DNA of 64,000 nt from Fluviicola sp. (GTDB taxonomy: Bacteria > Bacteroidota > Bacteroidia > Flavobacteriales_D > Crocinitomicaceae): NCBI GenBank assembly GCA_002734085.1, contig NVXV01000017.1, positions 16,147 to 80,146 on the forward strand. Reading direction: 5' to 3'. Position 1 is the stretch's first letter; the number at the start of each line of letters is the position of its first letter. This document shows, in pieces, positions 55,282-62,969 of this stretch. The notes under the pieces are model-generated. The model was not told the origin of the DNA. It worked only from the letters and a program-made list of their open reading frames with translations, and did not search any database. The translations under genes and the position numbers were made by a program.

Positions 55282-55747
55282 TTTACTAAAATATCTGTTT
55301 TTGATGATTGGTTTTTTCGCCATTCAAACTTCGTATGCCCAATTAGAAAAACACAATTTTGAATCACTGGATAGTCTACAAAATATTGAGGAAAAACCGG
55401 TAGTTGTATTTTTTCATGCGGACTGGTGTAAGTTTTGTCTGGCTATGGAGAGTACAGTTTTTACTTCCGATTCAATTATTTCAGCACTCAATGAAGACTT
55501 CTACTTTGTATCTTTCGATGCAGAGCAAAAAGAACCTGTCACATACAGAAATGAAACTTATTTGTTTGAATCCAACGGAGTTAATACAGGTACACATCAA
55601 ATCGCTACGCATTATGCAAGTCAAGATGGAAGCGTGAGTTACCCAGCCATCGTTGTGCTCTGGAAAGGAAAGTCCATTTTTCAGCGAAATTCATTTATGG
55701 ATAAAGAAGAGCTGATGGGCGTTTTGAATCGGATTTCCTCGTTGTAG
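55268..55747 (+). CDS. Thioredoxin-family exported protein
   Basis: The 159-residue product has a signal peptide (to about residue 24, TSYAQ) and a thioredoxin fold with FFHADWCKFCLAMES (CxxC at Cys54-Cys57) and a cis-Pro-type SYPAIVVLW. It could reduce or oxidise disulphides of the receptor's CSVC motif or of the imported ligand. The start overlaps the receptor stop by 14 bp, so they are co-translated. Confidence 0.85.
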   Translation: MRLSNLLKYLFLMIGFFAIQTSYAQLEKHNFESLDSLQNIEEKPVVVFFHADWCKFCLAMESTVFTSDSIISALNEDFYFVSFDAEQKEPVTYRNETYLFESNGVNTGTHQIATHYASQDGSVSYPAIVVLWKGKSIFQRNSFMDKEELMGVLNRISSL

Positions 55748-56225
55748 AGAAGGGCTTGGTAATAGGTTGAGACGTACAGAACCTTACATTTCTAGATATT
55801 TATCGAAAGATTTTATCGTAAATCCAACGTAAAAATTAACGAATCCCATGGGGATAAAACATTCAATAGTCACGGACTTCAGTCCGTGGTAGAGATGGTT
55901 AGGAGAGATCCTTTTTGGCGTGTATTTTTGTGGTTCCTGAGCTTTTGAATTTTAGTATTTAAAAATGTCGAAGGACAAAAATCGTGACAAAAAGTATCGC
56001 TGGGGCTTGATTCATGCAGAAATATATCGTACCTACGGCACTCTTATGAACATCGCGTTAAATTCAGACCTAGGCTAGATACGTTACGTGCTTACAGCAC
56101 TTGTTCTGTATTTTCTCAGCAAATATGCTGAGCGATTTTAGGTTGGGACACACGGTCGTGCCCCCAACCTTTTCAACTTGGTTTGTTGGACAAAATATTA
56201 CTACATTCGTTGAAGTATTTTTTAA
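55748..56225. repeat. Gene-free gap with family I and II repeats
   Basis: No gene was seen. Family II: ATCCCatgGGGAT (55843-55855) and CACGGACTtcAGTCCGTG (55871-55888), then the 89-bp block 55910-55998. Family I: CGTACCTACGGCACTC (56028-56043) and GTGCTtacAGCAC (56088-56100). The order of block II elements is the same as at 52646-52872, so the receptor/thioredoxin pair lies between direct copies. Confidence 0.75.
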
Positions 56226-59200
56226 ATGGAAATCAAGGAGCAAATAGCAGTTTGGAAAGAAGCACTTCTTTCGCCTAATCAGAATGACGTTTTGGTCAAT
56301 TTGGTGGAGGATAAAAATGCGGTTGCTACTGACAACGGAATAAGTACAGATGAAAAAATCGCTTTGCCCGAAGATCGTTTACTCAATACCTTTTTCAAAA
56401 AGCACAAAGAATCAATTAAAGAATCGGGGACACCTATTTTTGGAGCGGGTCAAAATTTGATTGAATTTAGTCTCGATCAGAATAAATACGTCTGTCCAGT
56501 TTTTGTAGCGGGGTGCAATATCAAGAAAAATCGATTCAATAAAACGTATGAAATTGAAATCAGCGAAGATTTTTATTTGAACCCATTTCTGGCAAAAACG
56601 CTCGAAATTGATCAGGAATTTGAAGAAATTGCCGATTTTGAAGCTTTTTTAAATGAAAAAGGACTTTCTTTTGAAATTCGGAATGGAACATGGCTTGCAA
56701 ATTTTCATCCGCACCGTTTTGTTTTACTGAAAGAACTAGAACAGCTCCAGGAGCAAAAAACATTGTCAAATAACTTGTCTCAATTACTTGGAGAAGGAGA
56801 TGATTCCAATGGTTCAATGGAACTGCACGAAGGATTATTATTTGACGCAGATGAAGATCAACTGAGTGTTTTTGAAAAATTAAAGAATGAAAACCTCGTG
56901 GTACAAGGTCCTCCGGGAACGGGGAAGTCTCAAGTGATTGGAAATTTACTGGGAAAAGTACTTGGCGCTGAAAAACAAGCTTTACTAGTTGCTGAGAAAC
57001 GTGTCGCGTTGGAAGTTATTTATGATAAATTGCGGTCATTAGGTTTACATCAATTCTGTTTGCTGTATCACCATGAACTAAAATCAAAGGATTTTATACG
57101 TTCTCTTAAATCGACTTGGCAATTGTTTGAAAAGCGAAAGAAAGGGAGTGCTATACTTAATTTAAATGCAAAGCTTCAAATTGATGGATTAGAATTGACG
57201 CTAAATCGTTTGCGACAAGCGGATTTAATTGGGGGATTAAGTTTTACAGAATTCAACGAAAAGAAACCAACGTTAAATCCCAAGGAGATCGAATTTGTGA
57301 CAGATGTCCCGCCGATACCCGTTTGGGAAACAAATAAAAAACAACTGTCTAAATTAAAAGAGGGAGGATTTGAGATACAAGGTGCTTGGTTAAAGATCAA
57401 GTTTAAAAATGAACTAGATTTTATCCATAGTCTCGAGAAACGTTTAAAAGAAGTACTTAAAGAATTTCAAAAATTGTCTGAAAATATTGTGACAATCGAA
57501 GATGTGGAAAGCGAAATTCGCAAAAGTGGTTTAGTAAGTCTGTTCTTTTACGATGACTTGTTAATCCCAACGCATCTGTTTACTCCAGATCACAAACAGC
57601 AAAAGCGGTTTTTAAAACTTACGAATCAGTTGACAACGTTAAAAGAAAAGTTTGAAACCCTCGAACAAGAAAAAAAGCACTGGAAGAAAAACTTTAGTCT
57701 TTCGGAATTGGAAGAGTACATATCAGTACTTGCTTCAACAAATCGCTTTAACCTTCGAACGAAACTTAAACGTAGAAAATTGTTAAAATTCACCGACTTA
57801 AATTTGAGTGATGCAAAATCTGCGCTTGAAAACTTGATGGCTTGCAAAGATTTGGAGCGACAAATCATCACGACGAAAGAGAAATTGCGTGAGTTAGGAG
57901 TATCGACGGAAGATAACGAATTGAATCATATTCAGTTTGTCATTCGAAAGATCAAACAAACCGACGAGAACGTTCTAAAATCATTGTTGAAGTGTTCTAA
58001 ACAAGAGTTAGTGCAATTGAAAAACGAGTCGACTGCTTTACAGCTCATCTCCAGTTTTGTGAACCGTTTTTTAGAGTTAGACCAAAAAGATGATGTAAGA
58101 AAACAGTTATTTGAAATCAAAGAAGCAATTCCCGAACTGACAGCGAACTTTACAAGATTAAGCGCCATTTCTCCACAGACTAAAAACGTGTTACGTCATA
58201 CCCATAATATCGAAAACGCTGAAGCAATAGTTTATCACAGTCATTGGAAGAAGTTCACTGGTTATTTCCCAGAACTGGCAAAGTTTGGTGGCGAGCAATT
58301 GACGACTAAAGTTGAAAATATTATTTCGCTGCAAAAAGGGGAGCAATCCTCATTTGCGGATTATATCATGGATACCATTCAAGCGCGATTTGAGACGTAT
58401 CATGAACTCCTTCAGACACCCGCAAGAAAACTAAGTGAATCTGATAAGGCACTGAAAAAACAGTTGCGTAAGGGAAAATCTATTTTAGTGAAAGCGTTTG
58501 GAAAGACCCGAAATTTTCCTTCTGTGCGCGATTTGTTGCAAAGTGAAGCAGCGCCATGGATAAAATTGTTGCACCCGCTCTTCTTGTGTAGTCCGTACAG
58601 TGTGGCTCGAAGTTTACCGATCACAACGAAATTTGATCTAGTCATTTTTGATGAAGCAAGTCAAATACCATTGCCTCACGCCTTGGGAAGTGTACATCGA
58701 GGAGAACGAATCGTCATAGCAGGAGACCAACAACAAATGGCACCGCAATTCTACTTTCAGAAAAAATCGACACAGTCTTCTGATTTATTACATCAAGCGA
58801 GTTTTTATTGGAAAAACACCATGTTGACCAATCATTACCGTTCAGAAAATGCAGATTTAATAGCTTTCAGTAATCGTTATTTTTATCAGAATAAGTTAAA
58901 ACCGTATCCTTCATTCAAGCAAAATCAAGCGATAGAAGTTATTCAAACTGACGGCACATTTGTCGATCGCAAAAATGACAAGGAAGCAAAAATCGTGTCG
59001 GATATCATCACTGAGGAATTAAAAAAAAGCGAAAAAGACTTTGGATTAGTGGCTTTTAGTCAGACCCAGTTAACGGCGATTATTGATAATTTATCCGCAG
59101 ATCATCAAAATCAATTGTTAGAGGAAGAAGCCGATTATTTCGTGCAGTCGCTAGAAAATGTACAGGGCGACCAATGCAATCATTTGATCATAAGTATGGG

Positions 59201-59570
59201 CTACGCACCGAATGAAGAAGGCGATTTCCACATGCGCTTTGGACCACTAAACCAAGAACAAGGTCACCGAAGATTGAATGTATTGATGTCGCGCGCAAAA
59301 TCTAAGATTACATTTGTACGCTCCGTTAAAGCAGAAGACTTTTCAATTTCAGACAACGATGGAGTAGAATTACTCCGCAAATTAATGCTCTTTTTAGAGG
59401 AGGAACACAACGACCTCGAACAACAACTCGGAGATCACATAACTTTGGATGCATCATCTAAGAAGTTAACTGTTCGTCAGCCACAGAATACTTTTGATTC
59501 TTCTGTTGGGTTGGTTAATTTTTATAATGTGATGGTGAGTAGGGGATGGGATGTTGGGTTTTTGGTTTAG
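56226..59570 (+). CDS. SF1-type helicase/AAA ATPase, 1114 aa
   Basis: The product is an ATP-driven helicase of the DNA2/UPF1-like (SF1) class. Walker A QGPPGTGKSQVIGNLLGK is near residue 228. Motif II is FDLVIFDEASQIPL near 808, followed by IAGDQQQMAPQFYF and the motif-IV-type TNHYRSENADL. Motif VI is NVLMSRAKSKITFVRS near 1017. A 580-residue insertion between motifs I and II carries coiled-coil-like helices. No methyltransferase, nuclease domain or toxin neighbour was found, so its target is unknown. Its last 348 bp are repeated at 62508-62855. Confidence 0.87.
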   Translation: MEIKEQIAVWKEALLSPNQNDVLVNLVEDKNAVATDNGISTDEKIALPEDRLLNTFFKKHKESIKESGTPIFGAGQNLIEFSLDQNKYVCPVFVAGCNIKKNRFNKTYEIEISEDFYLNPFLAKTLEIDQEFEEIADFEAFLNEKGLSFEIRNGTWLANFHPHRFVLLKELEQLQEQKTLSNNLSQLLGEGDDSNGSMELHEGLLFDADEDQLSVFEKLKNENLVVQGPPGTGKSQVIGNLLGKVLGAEKQALLVAEKRVALEVIYDKLRSLGLHQFCLLYHHELKSKDFIRSLKSTWQLFEKRKKGSAILNLNAKLQIDGLELTLNRLRQADLIGGLSFTEFNEKKPTLNPKEIEFVTDVPPIPVWETNKKQLSKLKEGGFEIQGAWLKIKFKNELDFIHSLEKRLKEVLKEFQKLSENIVTIEDVESEIRKSGLVSLFFYDDLLIPTHLFTPDHKQQKRFLKLTNQLTTLKEKFETLEQEKKHWKKNFSLSELEEYISVLASTNRFNLRTKLKRRKLLKFTDLNLSDAKSALENLMACKDLERQIITTKEKLRELGVSTEDNELNHIQFVIRKIKQTDENVLKSLLKCSKQELVQLKNESTALQLISSFVNRFLELDQKDDVRKQLFEIKEAIPELTANFTRLSAISPQTKNVLRHTHNIENAEAIVYHSHWKKFTGYFPELAKFGGEQLTTKVENIISLQKGEQSSFADYIMDTIQARFETYHELLQTPARKLSESDKALKKQLRKGKSILVKAFGKTRNFPSVRDLLQSEAAPWIKLLHPLFLCSPYSVARSLPITTKFDLVIFDEASQIPLPHALGSVHRGERIVIAGDQQQMAPQFYFQKKSTQSSDLLHQASFYWKNTMLTNHYRSENADLIAFSNRYFYQNKLKPYPSFKQNQAIEVIQTDGTFVDRKNDKEAKIVSDIITEELKKSEKDFGLVAFSQTQLTAIIDNLSADHQNQLLEEEADYFVQSLENVQGDQCNHLIISMGYAPNEEGDFHMRFGPLNQEQGHRRLNVLMSRAKSKITFVRSVKAEDFSISDNDGVELLRKLMLFLEEEHNDLEQQLGDHITLDASSKKLTVRQPQNTFDSSVGLVNFYNVMVSRGWDVGFLV

Positions 59571-59640
59571 TGAGAAGCGTATCATTTATGTTGTTTTTAA
59601 ATATAATTACGGTTAAAATTGCCATCAAACTAAATTAGAG

Positions 59641-60195
59641 ATGAAAGAATTTCTATCTAAGCATATCGATTTTACAAATGAAGAGTATGAGTCTTTAATC
59701 TCTATAGCAAAGTTGAAGGAATTCAAAAAAGACGAATATTTACTGCGTGCTGGCAGTCCTGTACGTAAACTCTTTTTTGTTAAATCAGGATTTATGCGAG
59801 GCTATCGCATTCATGAAGGAGAAGATATTACACATCACTTTTACTTACACAATTGGTTTGCTACTGATTATGAGAGTTATCTCACGAAAGAACCTGGTGA
59901 ACTATACATAAAAGCCTTAATTGATACTTCTGTTTACGAGTTTGATCAAACCACTCTGAACAAGTTTTTTAAAACCAATGAGAAATTTGAAAAAATCCGC
60001 TTCATTCAGGCAGAGGATGCCTACCTGCGAATGGTTAGAAGACTGAAAAATTTTCAGTACTTGGAGCTGAAGGATCGTTATCTAGCCCTCATCAATAAAA
60101 ATCCAGAATTATTTAATCTTGTTCCTCAAAGGTATATCGCTTCCTATCTCGGAGTGACACCTCAAAGTATAAGTAGAATAAAAAAGGAGTTATAA
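59641..60195 (+). CDS. Crp/Fnr family transcriptional regulator
   Basis: The 184-residue product has an N-terminal cyclic-nucleotide-binding fold (DEYLLRAGSPVRKLFFVKSG, HFYLHNWFATDYES). A C-terminal helix-turn-helix (LVPQRYIASYLGVTPQSISR) lies before the end. It is a short form without an obvious Fe-S cluster. It precedes the esterase/S41 gene by about 80 bp and may regulate it. Both lie between the two helicase 3' copies. Confidence 0.85.
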   Translation: MKEFLSKHIDFTNEEYESLISIAKLKEFKKDEYLLRAGSPVRKLFFVKSGFMRGYRIHEGEDITHHFYLHNWFATDYESYLTKEPGELYIKALIDTSVYEFDQTTLNKFFKTNEKFEKIRFIQAEDAYLRMVRRLKNFQYLELKDRYLALINKNPELFNLVPQRYIASYLGVTPQSISRIKKEL

Positions 60196-60239
60196 TTAGC
60201 CTATGAACATATGTGAATGCAAAGGGATGTTTTTTCAAT

Positions 60240-60247
60240 TAGATTTG
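60240..60247 (+). promoter_or_regulatory. Candidate -7 element of the esterase/S41 gene
   Basis: TAGATTTG matches TAnnTTTG and lies 33 bases before the ATG at 60280. It supports the later start over an ATG at 60217, which precedes it. No clear -33 element was found. Confidence 0.5.
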
Positions 60248-60279
60248 TAACAAGTTTATTTATCAATACAAATAATAGC

Positions 60280-62487
60280 ATGAAAATACTGGTTACTATT
60301 TTAACCCTCTTTATAGCACAACAAGCTATTTCTCAAGAATTAATTAGAAAGAATATTAGTTCGGAAGACCCTTATAATTTCTATATAAACGACAACGATT
60401 CAACGAACCTTTTTTATTATAAAATGGTTCCAAAAGAGCAGCCAATAGGTGTGTTAACTATTTTGCCAAGTGGTGGAGAATCAATTGAGAGTATGTTGAG
60501 TCAAATCACCTTGCACGAAGAAGCTTTAAAAAATAATTTCCTTGTTATTTTTCCATCCTATAATTGGGGTACGATTCAACAAATTCCTGAGATCGATTTT
60601 TTTGATACAATTTTTAAACAAGTTGTAGAAGAGCATAATGTTTCAAAAGATAATTTTATTTTTTGCGGATTGTCCAATGGAGCTATGATTTCACTCACCT
60701 ATGGTTTGAGAGCTACGAGAGATAGTAGTACTTACCTTGTGCCAAAGGGGATTATCGGTCTGGATCCACCATTGGACTTAACACGCTTCTATAGGTATTG
60801 TGAAAGAGAAATAAAACGTGATGCCAGTGAGGCAGGTGTTGCTGAAGCTAAATGGATAAAGAGCGTATATGAACAAGTATACGGTGGCTCTCCCGATAGT
60901 GTTCCTATGCGATATCAAGAAGCTTCTGTTTTTACATACGGAGCAGAAAAGGGTGGGAATGCACAATATTTTAATGACATAGCCATACGTATGCACTCCG
61001 ATTTGAACGTTGATTTTTTGATAAATGAAAGAAATAGAGACCTCTACGATTGGAATGGTTCGGATATCGTAGCATTTGTAAATCAACTGAAGCTAAATGG
61101 ACATAAACAAGCAGAAGTTGTTATAACTAAAAATAAGGGAAGAAGACCAGATGGCTCTTTGCATCCTCATTCTTGGTCGATCATCGAAACCGATGCTACA
61201 ATAGAGTGGATGTTAAAGTTATTGGATAATAATGTAACAGATAAAGGAGAGCTTTATGATGTTCATGACCTTTTGTCAAAATCGGCTTATTTGGAAGATT
61301 TAGAACAACTAGTAGATTCCATTAAAACATATCATCCCCAGCCCTACGAGTTTATTTCTGAGCAAGACTTCGATTATTCTGTCAATCATACAAAGCAGTT
61401 AATTACAGACTCAACGACTATCGCTCAGTTTTCGTGGATGTGCAATTCAATTACAGCCATGGTAGGTTGCTTACATACAAGCACAAATTCAGGAAATATT
61501 TTAAGATACTTACCGGATATGTTCTTCCCTGTAAAGGCTCAATTTGTTGATAATAAGCTCTACCTAATGGAGACTTATACGGACTTAAAACCAGGACTAG
61601 AAATACTTAAAATCAATGACGTAGATGTTTTACGTATTAAGAAGGAAATTGCAGCGCATATTTCATCTGATGGTTACAACCATAACTTTACAGATGCCAT
61701 TATAAACGAACATTTCAGCTATTTCTGCACCACTCAACTTAATTTCCCGACAACTTATCAGATAGAAGTCCAAGAGAATGGAATAAAAAAGAAGGTGGAT
61801 TTAAAACGAGATTCGCTGATCAATGGCAACAATGTTGCCCCATTAAAGCCTGAAAATTTAGATTTTTCCATCAATGCATCTGAAAACTTGGCGACTATAA
61901 CTATTAGAAGTTTTGTCTACTATGATGAACGACTTCCTGTCTTTAAATCTTTTATTGATAGCTGTTTTCGCCAAATAGAAAGTAAGCAAATTGAAAATGT
62001 CGTAATTGACTTGCGCGACAATGGAGGAGGTGATCCCTATTGTGCTGCCCATTTATTACAGTATATTTCAAATGAACCTTTCCGATATTATAAAAAAAGT
62101 ACTACTTCTGCCTATAAAGATTTGGAGAAGAAAATAAAACCTTTTGAGAACAACTTCAATGGTAACCTGTATGTACTGATTAATTCACTCTGCGCTTCCA
62201 CTACAGGACACCTTAGTTCTATCTTAGCGCATAAGAACTTGGGGACGTTAATAGGGAGTGAAACAGGTGCAACCTATAGTTGCAACGCACACAACATTCA
62301 ATTTGAACTTGAAAATACGGGAATCAGAGCTTTTATTGCAACAAAAACATATCAGACTGATGTTGTTGGTATGAAAAAGAACCGAGGTATTCTACCCGAT
62401 TATGAAATCAATAGAAGTCTTGAGGATATAATAGACAAGAAGGATTTGGAGATGGAAAAGGTTATGGAACTTATAGATGCTGAGTAA
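60280..62487 (+). CDS. Esterase-like domain fused to an S41-type peptidase
   Basis: About 735 residues from the ATG at 60280, chosen for its signal peptide (LFIAQQAISQ) and the -7 element upstream. The first half resembles an alpha/beta hydrolase: GLSNGA (near Ser132) follows the strand FIFCG. The second half has S41 features: a PDZ-like PGLEILKINDVDVLRIKKE, then VIDLRDNGGGDPYCAAHLL and LCASTTGHLSS with the likely Ser near 640, followed by IGSETGATYSC. Such a fusion is unusual. It is exported and may process a peptide or ester. Confidence 0.75.
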   Translation: MKILVTILTLFIAQQAISQELIRKNISSEDPYNFYINDNDSTNLFYYKMVPKEQPIGVLTILPSGGESIESMLSQITLHEEALKNNFLVIFPSYNWGTIQQIPEIDFFDTIFKQVVEEHNVSKDNFIFCGLSNGAMISLTYGLRATRDSSTYLVPKGIIGLDPPLDLTRFYRYCEREIKRDASEAGVAEAKWIKSVYEQVYGGSPDSVPMRYQEASVFTYGAEKGGNAQYFNDIAIRMHSDLNVDFLINERNRDLYDWNGSDIVAFVNQLKLNGHKQAEVVITKNKGRRPDGSLHPHSWSIIETDATIEWMLKLLDNNVTDKGELYDVHDLLSKSAYLEDLEQLVDSIKTYHPQPYEFISEQDFDYSVNHTKQLITDSTTIAQFSWMCNSITAMVGCLHTSTNSGNILRYLPDMFFPVKAQFVDNKLYLMETYTDLKPGLEILKINDVDVLRIKKEIAAHISSDGYNHNFTDAIINEHFSYFCTTQLNFPTTYQIEVQENGIKKKVDLKRDSLINGNNVAPLKPENLDFSINASENLATITIRSFVYYDERLPVFKSFIDSCFRQIESKQIENVVIDLRDNGGGDPYCAAHLLQYISNEPFRYYKKSTTSAYKDLEKKIKPFENNFNGNLYVLINSLCASTTGHLSSILAHKNLGTLIGSETGATYSCNAHNIQFELENTGIRAFIATKTYQTDVVGMKKNRGILPDYEINRSLEDIIDKKDLEMEKVMELIDAE

Positions 62488-62507
62488 AAAAAACAATCAG
62501 AGCGAAT

Positions 62508-62855
62508 GATTTCCACATGCGCTTTGGACCATTGAACCAAGAACAAGGACACCGAAGATTGAATGTATTGATGTCGCGCGCAAAATCTAAAATCACTTTT
62601 GTACGCTCCGTTAAAGCCGAAGACTTTTCAATTTCAGACAACGATGGAGTAGAGCTACTGCGAAAATTAATGCTCTTTTTGGAGGAGGAACATGGTGATT
62701 TAGATCAATATTTAGGAGACTATATTTCTTTGGATTCATCTAACGGGAAGTTAACTGTTCGTCAGCCACAGAATGCTTTTGCTTCTTCGGTTGCGTTGAT
62801 TAATTTTTATGGTGTGATGGTTAGTCGAGGTTGGGGAGTTGGTTTTTTGGTTTAG
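62508..62855 (+). pseudogene. Second copy of the helicase 3' end (348 bp)
   Basis: This is homologous to 59223-59570 without insertions or deletions. The first 59 codons from the MRFG motif differ from the helicase only at synonymous sites (12 codons). The last 53 or so codons carry many amino acid changes (QYLGDYISLDSSNG versus QQLGDHITLDASSK). It has no start of its own, no ATPase motifs and no promoter, so it is not a gene but a fragment. The bases just before it (cgaatga) also match the helicase once a 9-base gap is allowed. Confidence 0.88.
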
Positions 62856-62921
62856 TAACATTTCTAATTATTGATTTAACATCAAATTATAGAAATAACA
62901 GAATCAGTTTTAATGCATAAA

Positions 62922-62949
62922 AAAGGCGCGACTCTGAAGTCGCGCCTTT
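62922..62949 (-). terminator. Terminator of the repetitive T9SS protein
   Basis: The 12-bp perfect stem AAAGGCGCGACT / AGTCGCGCCTTT has a four-base loop. On the minus strand it follows the stop of the gene at 62970, with T-rich sequence after it. Confidence 0.88.
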
Positions 62950-62969
62950 GATTTCAGATTTTGAAATCA

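Noticed and set aside
59571..62507. Complete integrative element
   Set aside because: There is no integrase, recombinase or replication gene in the interval. At most it is a non-autonomous cassette.
62517..62855. A 112-codon ORF starting MRFGPLNQEQ as a separate gene
   Set aside because: It is the 3' end of the helicase gene repeated. It has no promoter or start context and none of the ATPase motifs, so it is listed as a fragment.
56226..62855. Restriction-modification or other known defence system around the helicase
   Set aside because: No methyltransferase, nuclease or toxin gene is adjacent. The neighbours are a Crp-type regulator and an exported hydrolase.
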